Positions 6,553 to 11,784 of a stretch of DNA of 12,960 nt are shown here, in pieces (positions within the stretch are counted from its first letter, which is position 1; each line of letters starts with the position of its first letter). Where the stretch lies: NCBI GenBank assembly GCA_027016915.1, contig JALURJ010000137.1, positions 1-12,960 of the forward strand, in the 5' to 3' direction. The DNA is from Desulfurococcales archaeon. GTDB lineage: Archaea; Thermoproteota; Thermoprotei_A; Sulfolobales; WAQK01. The notes below the pieces were generated by a model. It saw only the letters and a program-made list of their open reading frames with translations. It was not told the origin of the DNA and did no database searches. The position numbers and the translations under genes were made by a program.

Positions 6553-6580
6553 CCCACAAATAAATAAGTGTGGGACACAC
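6553..6580 (+). promoter_or_regulatory. Overlapping inverted repeats at the first VapBC promoter
   Basis: CCCACA (6553-6558) and TGTGGG (6569-6574) flank the AT-rich box A AATAAATAAG. The second arm is shared with GTGTG-GGA-CACAC (6568-6580). The predicted transcript start near 6589 leaves a short leader with GGTGGG (6592-6597) before ATG 6601. AbrB-type antitoxins usually repress their own promoter through palindromes, so this is the likely autoregulatory site. Confidence 0.5.
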
Positions 6581-6600
6581 CTATATGAAATGGTGGGTTC

Positions 6601-6849
6601 ATGGGTTACAGGGTGACCCTTGATTCACGGGGAAGGATAACCCTGCCCAAAGAGGTTAGGAATCAGCTGAGCCTCTCTCCCGGCGACACGCTGATCCTAA
6701 GAACAAGTGGAGGAAAGATAGTCCTGGAAAAAGCGTCTAACCCCTTCGAGAGGCTTGCAAACCTGCTTGGTAACCTCACTTTCAGTAGAGAGCTGCGCAG
6801 GGAGGCTGAAACTGAAGCTTTGAAGGAGGCGAGGGCACGGTTCGCATAG
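6601..6849 (+). CDS. vapB: AbrB/SpoVT-type antitoxin (VapB-like)
   Basis: The 82-residue protein begins with a swapped-hairpin AbrB domain: Y-R-V-T-L-D-S-R-G-R-I-T-L-P-K-E-V-R, then a second half ending G-D-T-L-I-L-R (about residues 3-45). The rest is a charged helical tail (50-82) of the kind that binds and blocks a PIN toxin. It acts as DNA-binding autorepressor and antidote to the next gene. ATG 6601 follows GGTGGG by three bases, and a palindromic promoter lies directly upstream. The pairing and gene order (antitoxin first, then PIN gene 21 bases later) are typical of crenarchaeal VapBC loci. Confidence 0.85.
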   Translation: MGYRVTLDSRGRITLPKEVRNQLSLSPGDTLILRTSGGKIVLEKASNPFERLANLLGNLTFSRELRREAETEALKEARARFA

Positions 6850-6870
6850 CGGTTGCCTGGTGCTGGTACT

Positions 6871-7281
6871 ATGAGGAGATGCCTCGTAGAAACAGGGTTT
6901 CTCCTGGCACTCAACCCTAAAGACAGGAACCACGAGTGGGCTCTAAGGCTGCTACGCAATGCCAAACATGGTGTATGCATGGTCCACATCTCGCCCGCGG
7001 CCCCCATAGAACTGTCGCTTATAATGAAAAGTAGAGGCTACAGCGATGAAGCTATAGCCGAGACGTTGGCAGCTATGGAGGAGGCGATCATGCTCTATAC
7101 CAGGCCTAGTTTCGCGGCACTACGGCTGGATCACCTTCAACTAGCTGCACGTCTCAGATCAAAATACCCTGAGCTAACATTCTTTGACTCAATCCATGCA
7201 GCCATAGCGATCATGGACAACTATGAGTACGCCGACCTGGACCCTGTTATCGTGAAAATATTCTCTGAGGGGAAGGACTAG
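6871..7281 (+). CDS. vapC: PIN-domain toxin (VapC-like), variant active site
   Basis: The 136-residue PIN domain begins M-R-R-C-L-V-E-T-G-F-L-L-A-L. PIN ribonucleases use four acidic residues; here the first-strand position is Glu7 instead of the common Asp. Glu47 (A-P-I-E-L-S) and Asp106 (T-F-F-D-S-I-H-A-A) match the next two, and the fourth lies near D122/D124. Family members cleave RNA and are held inactive by the antitoxin. ATG 6871 is chosen because GGTG (6859-6862) lies eight bases before it; a TTG at 6853 would add six residues. The stop overlaps that of the convergent NikR-like gene by a shared CTAG. Confidence 0.82.
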   Translation: MRRCLVETGFLLALNPKDRNHEWALRLLRNAKHGVCMVHISPAAPIELSLIMKSRGYSDEAIAETLAAMEEAIMLYTRPSFAALRLDHLQLAARLRSKYPELTFFDSIHAAIAIMDNYEYADLDPVIVKIFSEGKD

Positions 7282-7685
7282 CGAGTCGTACGCTTGTGGG
7301 GGCTTGCCACGTATTTACACGTCTCGGCTCCAGCCCTTCTCAAGTCTTTCTCCAGGCTTAGTATCATCTCCGTGCCTCCCCTGACGTAAGCTATCTCTAC
7401 ACACACGTTCCCAGCATGTATGTGACTTCTGGTAACCACCATGTCGGTGTAGTCCTCGAACACTCCGGCAATCTCGGCCGTCACGTCCGGTTGGTGGAAG
7501 ACCACCAGCACACCCTCACATGCATGTGGCTCGGAGCCGTGGCTCCTCTCGTGGAGGTAGGTATCCACTGCCTCGGTTACAAGCGTGGAGCGGTCCACGC
7601 CCAGAGCCTCAGCTAGTTCCTCGAGGCGGCAGGCCGTGTCCTCAGGTATGGAAACTCCGAACCTCCTCTTCCTACCCTTCCTCAC
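7278..7685 (-). CDS. NikR-like ribbon-helix-helix metal-responsive regulator
   Basis: The 135-residue protein has an N-terminal ribbon-helix-helix domain (R-F-G-V-S-I-P-E-D, residues 8-16, then two helices to about 46) and a C-terminal ACT-like domain (58-128) as in NikR. The metal-site signature S-H-I-H-A-G-N-V-C gives His88, His90 and Cys95, matching three of the four NikR ligands, though one residue shorter in the loop. The fourth, a histidine 11 residues before the first His in E. coli and H. pylori NikR, is Glu77 by simple spacing. It would bind DNA as a dimer or tetramer when metal-loaded and repress uptake. It overlaps the ABC permease by four bases (ATGA), so it is the last gene of the transporter operon and should be its regulator. 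The metal may not be nickel. Confidence 0.82.
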   Translation of the reverse strand: MRKGRKRRFGVSIPEDTACRLEELAEALGVDRSTLVTEAVDTYLHERSHGSEPHACEGVLVVFHQPDVTAEIAGVFEDYTDMVVTRSHIHAGNVCVEIAYVRGGTEMILSLEKDLRRAGAETCKYVASPHKRTTR

Positions 7686-8482
7686 CCCGTACCACCCCGA
7701 ACCAGGCCCGTCAGGTAGAAGGCTAGGAGTAGGAAACCCACCATGGCGGACGGGTTCTGGCCAAGGACAACTGCTAAGAGCACTCCCGCCGTACCTGCAG
7801 CCACAGCTGAGGCCACAGAGTTGTAAACGGTCTCGGCCCCGCTCTTCGAGAAATTAATAGCAACGGCTGCAGGTAGTAGTATGAGTACATGTTCCAAGAC
7901 GAATCCCACCACCCTGATAAGACCTATAGCTGCTAGAGCCAGCGCTGTGTAGGCCATGTAGTCGTAGAGGGATGCCCTGAGCCCGGTGAGCCTGGCGGAA
8001 TCCCTGTCGAGTCCCAGCAACACGTGCTCCCTCATAAAGGGTAGAGTCATGGCTACAACCACTGCGCTGACAGCCGCAGCGTAGGCGGTGTCCCTCCAGG
8101 TTACTAGGAGGGGATCCCCTATAATGTAGGACCAAAGGCTGGTCTCGGAGGGGTACCTTGTGAGCACCAGGTATATGACGGCTATGCTGGCCGACGCTGT
8201 GAAGGAGACGAAAACGGAGGTCGCAGTCTCCTCAGGCACGCCACGTCTAACGAGGATAATGACCATATAAGTCAGAGGTATCCCAACAGTGAGAGCACAT
8301 AGGCTGGGCGGCAGGCCAGTAGCACTCGACAGTGGGATCCCTAGAACCGTTGCAAGGAGGGCGCCGTGGGGCAGCGAGGCTGCGAGGAACTGGAGCCTTC
8401 TAGCAGCAACCACGGGGCTCAGGGACCCGTAGGCGAGGGCGGCAGCGCCCACCACTATGAACCAGCGGGGGTCAAGCAGCAT
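7682..8482 (-). CDS. ABC-3 family metal permease (ZnuB/TroC-like)
   Basis: The 266-residue, strongly hydrophobic protein has about seven to eight transmembrane segments. It shows the family's S-L-P-H-G-A-L near residues 36-42, the equivalent of the S-x-x-H-A/G-x motif in ZnuB/MntB/TroC permeases, and a coupling-helix region around G-L-D-R-D-S-A-R-L-T-G-L (about 157-168), which in this family receives the ATPase. It forms the transmembrane path for a divalent metal. ATG 8482 lies 11 bases inside the upstream ATPase gene and the 3' end overlaps the regulator, so the three are tightly coupled. Zinc, manganese, iron or nickel cannot be told apart from this chain. Confidence 0.9.
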   Translation of the reverse strand: MLLDPRWFIVVGAAALAYGSLSPVVAARRLQFLAASLPHGALLATVLGIPLSSATGLPPSLCALTVGIPLTYMVIILVRRGVPEETATSVFVSFTASASIAVIYLVLTRYPSETSLWSYIIGDPLLVTWRDTAYAAAVSAVVVAMTLPFMREHVLLGLDRDSARLTGLRASLYDYMAYTALALAAIGLIRVVGFVLEHVLILLPAAVAINFSKSGAETVYNSVASAVAAGTAGVLLAVVLGQNPSAMVGFLLLAFYLTGLVRGGTG

Positions 8483-9242
8483 GGCCGTCCACCAGGTGGA
8501 CGCATTTCTCCACCAGCATCACCGAGTCCCCGTAGACCTCGGCCAGTTTCCGCGGGTCCAGCACCTCGCTGGGAGGGCCTGCAAGCCTTATACCTCTATT
8601 CACCACGACTATAAGTTTGGAGTCCCTAGCGTAGATCCCGGGGTCGTGGCTTGCAACCAGCACCAATTTCTCCCTGGACAGCTTGGCTATGAGTTCCACC
8701 ATCTCCATTTTCCCCGCAGGGTCTATCGCCGAGACGGGTTCGTCCAGCAGCAGGATCGGAGGGTCCCACACGAGGGCACGGGCTATTAGGACGCGTTGGA
8801 GCTGGCCGCCGCTCAGGCTACTTATAGGCTTGTCGGCATAGTCCAGCGCACCCACGGCCCCGAGGGCCCTGATAGCTGCCTCCCTGATCTCGGAGGGTGT
8901 GCGGAGCCTCAACGGTTTCAGCCGGAGGGAGAGGGATGATTCGACAAGTTCCCTCGCAGTAATGGGGAACCCCTTGTTGAAAGCAGAGAGCTGGGGCACA
9001 TAGCCTATATGCTTCCCAGCAGCCTCAGGGTTCCCAGTCACATCCTCCCCGTTCACCAGGACCCAGCCGTGAACGGGTTTGATCAGGCCCATTATCGTGC
9101 GGAGAAGCGTGGTCTTGCCGGAGCCGTTAGGCCCTATCACAGTAACCAGGCCTGGCCCCTCCAGCTTCAGCGACACTCTAGGTATTATGACCTCCTCCTG
9201 AAGCTTCACCTCAACCTCTCTCAACTCTATCTCGCCAGTCAC
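8472..9242 (-). CDS. ABC transporter ATPase (ZnuC-like)
   Basis: The 256-residue ATPase has Walker A GPNGSGKTT (37-45), the Q-loop Gln84, signature LSGGQ (143-147), Walker B I-L-L-L-D-E (163-168) and the switch histidine in A-S-H-D (His199). Length and order match the metal-transport ATPases paired with ABC-3 permeases. It powers uptake at the cytoplasmic face. The frame is open from GTG 9263 (263 residues), but a box A on minus (9288-9279) puts the transcript start near 9257. GAGGTG (9254-9249) lies six bases before GTG 9242, which I choose; GTG 9251 is a less likely alternative. First gene of the operon with permease and regulator; divergent from the solute-binding gene. Confidence 0.92.
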   Translation of the reverse strand: MTGEIELREVEVKLQEEVIIPRVSLKLEGPGLVTVIGPNGSGKTTLLRTIMGLIKPVHGWVLVNGEDVTGNPEAAGKHIGYVPQLSAFNKGFPITARELVESSLSLRLKPLRLRTPSEIREAAIRALGAVGALDYADKPISSLSGGQLQRVLIARALVWDPPILLLDEPVSAIDPAGKMEMVELIAKLSREKLVLVASHDPGIYARDSKLIVVVNRGIRLAGPPSEVLDPRKLAEVYGDSVMLVEKCVHLVDGHAA

Positions 9243-9258
9243 CCTACACACCTCGCTA

Positions 9259-9299
9259 TGCACAGATCTAGTAGATGGCTTATATATCTGTGCACAGAT
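9259..9299. promoter_or_regulatory. Palindromic operator candidate on divergent metal-transport promoters
   Basis: ATCTGTGCACAGAT (9286-9299) is a perfect 14-base palindrome. TGCACAGAT recurs at 9259-9267, exactly 32 bases from its copy at 9291-9299. ATCTA-G-TAGAT (9266-9276) is a further small inverted repeat between them. The TATA run CTTATATATC (9279-9288) can serve both genes: minus start near 9257, plus start near 9309. A protein bound here would block both. The best candidate ligand is the NikR-like protein encoded in the same operon. Confidence 0.6.
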
Positions 9300-9367
9300 T
9301 TTTTAGGGTCCAGCACCCTCCCGGTTTATGGTGCCAAGCACTGAAACCACTAACAGTCTTTGCCGTG

Positions 9368-10228
9368 ATGACGGCGGCTACACTACTACTGGCAGTAATA
9401 CTATCCACAATAGGCTCCAGCATCCAGAGTGGAGCTATTGTGGTCACAGATCCGGCCCTTGTCCCCGACGTGGAGCAGCTACTGTGCAGCGGGGATAGGC
9501 TCGAGGTACTGGTACCGCCGGGAATGGATCTCCATGAATACCAGCTAACCGTCAATGATTTGGGAAAACTGAGAAACGCCCGCCTAATAATTTCCTCGGG
9601 ACACGCGCCTTTTGAGGTGGCCGTGAGGAGGCTATATAGGGAGGGTGAGCTTAGGGCCCCCATCTTGGACATATTGCAGCTGGAGGGCATAAGGGTGAAA
9701 GACAACCCGGCCACTGGCAAGCCCAACTACCATGCGGTGCTCTACGATCCCTCGAACTACAAGGTCTTCGTGAAGGCCCTGGCAAGGGCTCTGGGAACGA
9801 TTAATCCCGAATGCATGGAGCACTACACGTCAAAGGCTGCAGAGCTGGCCGAGCTAGTTGACAGCATAGTTGCCGGGACTCCCAGGCTAGACGCCACAGC
9901 TATAGCAACGTCTCCCCTAGCCCAGTACGCTGTTGAGTGGGCCGGGATCCATGTGAAGTACCTTATAGTTAAGGAACACGACTCACCTTCCCTGTCTAAG
10001 GATCTCGAAGAAGCTGAAAGGGCAGCATCCGCCGGTAAGGCCAGTATGGTTGTAGTGGTGGATCCTGGCTCTAAGCAGGTCTACCTCTATGCGAGAAGGC
10101 TTGCAGAAAAACACGGTTTAACTCTGCTCGTGGTTCCCAGCCCGCTCTCAGGTGAAACGGTTCCGGAGGTTCTACGCAAGGTATCACTCCAGGTAGCCAC
10201 AATAGCCGGTAAACAGAGTCAATCCTGA
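9368..10228 (+). CDS. Metal ABC transporter solute-binding protein (ZnuA/TroA-like)
   Basis: An N-terminal hydrophobic segment is followed by a two-lobed binding protein. Family marks, numbered from ATG 9368, are P-G-M-D-L-H-E-Y (first metal histidine, His56), N-Y-H-A-V-L-Y-D-P (His122) and V-V-V-V-D-P-G (Asp232), with a long linking helix between the lobes. The usual third histidine, in an H-D/A-x-x-Y context, is replaced by T-S-P-L-A-Q-Y (about 181-187). The frame is open from ATG 9275, but that codon lies before the box A and cannot be on the transcript. ATG 9368 is the first canonical usable start; a CTG at 9341 with GGTG upstream would give a better signal peptide. The protein is extracytoplasmic, delivering metal to the divergent permease. 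Confidence 0.8.
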   Translation: MTAATLLLAVILSTIGSSIQSGAIVVTDPALVPDVEQLLCSGDRLEVLVPPGMDLHEYQLTVNDLGKLRNARLIISSGHAPFEVAVRRLYREGELRAPILDILQLEGIRVKDNPATGKPNYHAVLYDPSNYKVFVKALARALGTINPECMEHYTSKAAELAELVDSIVAGTPRLDATAIATSPLAQYAVEWAGIHVKYLIVKEHDSPSLSKDLEEAERAASAGKASMVVVVDPGSKQVYLYARRLAEKHGLTLLVVPSPLSGETVPEVLRKVSLQVATIAGKQSQS

Positions 10229-10233
10229 CCCGC

Positions 10234-10707
10234 CTATAAGCCTAGTAATCCTAAAAGTTCGTGGTGGTTTATCAAGGGATGCTTTAAACCATGCTTCTCG
10301 AGGAACTCTCTGAAAGCCGTGTCAACAGTCATGAAGTACAAGTTGTTCTCGACAGCTGCGCCGTAAAGCAGGTTATCGACCATATCACCATGCCCTAGGC
10401 CCCTCAACTTTACGGCCAGCTCTATAGCGGTTTCACCCAGCATCACCCTCTGGAAATTTTCCCCAACCAGGGACACAACGCTTTTCACCACTTTTGGCTC
10501 TAGCACCAATCCCTTCCTGGCGTACTCTTTCAAAACTTTTGGCAGCACCTCCACCCAAACCACCTCGCTAAAGTAAAAATCGGCAAGCCCAAGCTTATAG
10601 GCACGGTCCAGCCTTTCGAGATCCTCGTTGGATATTTCTGAAACCTTTATGCCGAAGGCTGGCAGAATATAGGTGGAGTCAACCAACACCCCCTTCAGCT
10701 TAGCCAT
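10234..10707 (-). CDS. vapC: PIN-domain toxin (VapC-like), second pair
   Basis: The 157-residue protein from ATG 10707 starts M-A-K-L-K-G-V-L-V-D-S-T-Y, with Asp10 as first catalytic acid. Next come S-E-V-V-W-V-E-V (Glu48/Glu53), G-H-G-D-M-V-D-N (Asp108/Asp111) and T-V-D-T-A-F (Asp129), the full acidic set of PIN ribonucleases. It is somewhat longer than usual and carries an extra helical insert (about residues 20-40). The frame continues upstream to 10752, but the ATG overlaps the antitoxin stop by eight bases, the typical coupled arrangement. It converges on the metal-binding protein gene with five bases between stops. Compared with the first toxin it has the standard Asp in strand one and little obvious sequence resemblance. 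Confidence 0.82.
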   Translation of the reverse strand: MAKLKGVLVDSTYILPAFGIKVSEISNEDLERLDRAYKLGLADFYFSEVVWVEVLPKVLKEYARKGLVLEPKVVKSVVSLVGENFQRVMLGETAIELAVKLRGLGHGDMVDNLLYGAAVENNLYFMTVDTAFREFLEKHGLKHPLINHHELLGLLGL

Positions 10708-10945
10708 AGCGCTCCACCTGCATTGCTTCCGACTCCCTCTCAAACTCCTCAACGCTTATCTCTGAGATCTTCCTGGACTCGGCCCCTAGCTTAAAGACCG
10801 ATTTCTCAGGTAACAGGATGAGCTTATCGTCCTCGACCACCACTATCAGCTTTCCACCCTCCTCTATCCCTAGCTGCCTCCTAACCTTCACGGGCAGATA
10901 GACTAAACCATTCCTCCCCACCCTAAGCTTAACCCGGCCCACCAT
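10700..10945 (-). CDS. vapB: AbrB/SpoVT-type antitoxin (VapB-like), second pair
   Basis: The 81-residue protein begins M-V-G-R-V-K-L-R-V-G-R-N-G-L-V-Y-L-P-V-K, an AbrB swapped hairpin (about residues 4-45), followed by a charged helical tail containing the K-I-S-E-I-S-V-E-E-F segment that should wrap the toxin. The frame is open from ATG 10963, but the box A at 10985-10978 places the transcript start near 10956. The ATG at 10945, five bases after GGGGGT, is therefore preferred. It overlaps the toxin gene by eight bases. Twin TTCTAGAA palindromes bracket its promoter and are the likely autoregulatory sites. Confidence 0.82.
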   Translation of the reverse strand: MVGRVKLRVGRNGLVYLPVKVRRQLGIEEGGKLIVVVEDDKLILLPEKSVFKLGAESRKISEISVEEFERESEAMQVERYG

Positions 10946-10967
10946 GGAACCCCCATAAAACATTCTC

Positions 10968-11019
10968 GGATTCTAGAAGTTATATGTATTTCTATGATTT
11001 AAAGGGGTTTCTAGAATTT
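10968..11019 (-). promoter_or_regulatory. Twin TTCTAGAA palindromes bracketing the second VapBC promoter
   Basis: A 14-base element, GG-A/T-TTCTAGAA-G/T-TT, occurs at 10968-10981 and 11006-11019 (12 of 14 identical, 38 bases apart). The box A ATATAACT (10985-10978 on minus) lies against the first copy; the second lies upstream of it. The arrangement fits repression by a VapB-type AbrB protein binding both copies. Confidence 0.55.
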
Positions 11020-11022
11020 TGC

Positions 11023-11066
11023 CATGGCCAGAGAGCCATGCATACCCAAAATACTACTACTTAAGG
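11023..11066 (+). promoter_or_regulatory. Promoter region of AIM24-family gene
   Basis: An inverted repeat CATGGC-CAGAGA-GCCATG (11023-11040) lies just upstream of a box A-like CTTAAGG (11060-11066). The predicted transcript start is near 11089, leaving GGTG (11097-11100) as ribosome-binding site. Confidence 0.4.
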
Positions 11067-11106
11067 ATTAATAGGCTGTACAGGACACTAGTAATTGGTG
11101 CGAACG

Positions 11107-11772
11107 TTGAAATGGGAAGTTAAGCATAGCCCTGCATACTCGCTGCTCAAAGTGTTCCTCACGCCGGGCGAATCCCTAACAGTTGAAGCCGGATCCTACA
11201 TGGCCCACCGGGGCGACGTGGAGATAAAGACAGGGACTAAGGGCCTACTCTCAGCCATCTCCAGAGCCATCTTCACGGGTGAGCCAGTGTTCCTCAACAC
11301 CCTCACAGCGAGAAACGCCGCCGAGATATGGGTGGCGCCCCCAGCCCCAGGAGACATAGCAGCGATCCAGGTGGAGCCCGGCAAGCCCATAGTCATCCAG
11401 GACACGAGCTTCCTAGCCTACTCGGGAGACATAAAGCTCAGCGTCTCCTTCAGCTTCAAAAGGTTCTGGGTCGAAAGGCAGTTCGCCTGGCTCAAGGCCG
11501 AGGGCCTCGGAACAGTCTGGGTCTCCAGCTACGGGGCTATGGAGACCGTGGAGCTGGGCCCCGGAGAGCGCATGACCGTTGACAACCTACACTTCGTGGC
11601 CATGGAGGACACCCTCCACTATAGAACCAGGAAGTTCGGAGGATGGAAATCAACCATCTTCGGCGGCGAGGGCCTGGTAATAGAACTGGAGGGCCCCGGC
11701 AAGGTGTGGCTCCAGACAAGGATGGTGCCAGGCCTGGTGGAACTCCTAAGCCCCTACATAAAGACCAGGTAG
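11107..11772 (+). CDS. AIM24 / TIGR00266 family protein
   Basis: The 221-residue protein belongs to the AIM24/DUF124 (TIGR00266) family: an early S-L-L-K-V-F-L-T-P-G-E-S-L with an A-G-S-Y-M motif, a G-L-L-S-A-I-S-R loop with F-T-G-E-P-V-F, a central A-P-P-A-P-G-D-I, and late V-D-N-L-H-F-V-A and G-G-E-G-L-V-I-E-L-E-G-P-G segments. These are repeated beta strands of a trimeric jelly-roll-like barrel. Its cellular role in prokaryotes is not established; mitochondrial AIM24 affects membrane organisation. The frame opens at TTG 11095, and GTG 11098 is possible. GGTG at 11097-11100 is six bases before TTG 11107, and M-K-W-E-V-K-H is the usual family beginning, so 11107 is chosen. Convergent with the next gene, 12 bases between stops. 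Confidence 0.85.
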   Translation: MKWEVKHSPAYSLLKVFLTPGESLTVEAGSYMAHRGDVEIKTGTKGLLSAISRAIFTGEPVFLNTLTARNAAEIWVAPPAPGDIAAIQVEPGKPIVIQDTSFLAYSGDIKLSVSFSFKRFWVERQFAWLKAEGLGTVWVSSYGAMETVELGPGERMTVDNLHFVAMEDTLHYRTRKFGGWKSTIFGGEGLVIELEGPGKVWLQTRMVPGLVELLSPYIKTR

Positions 11773-11784
11773 GCGTGGCTCCGG

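Noticed and set aside
9275..9367. N-terminal extension of the solute-binding protein to ATG 9275
   Set aside because: That ATG precedes the TATA run and the palindrome, and the added residues do not look like a signal peptide n-region.
9280..9726. 148-codon minus-strand frame opposite the solute-binding gene
   Set aside because: It starts within the binding-protein gene and has no family signature; the plus frame carries the metal-ligand motifs.
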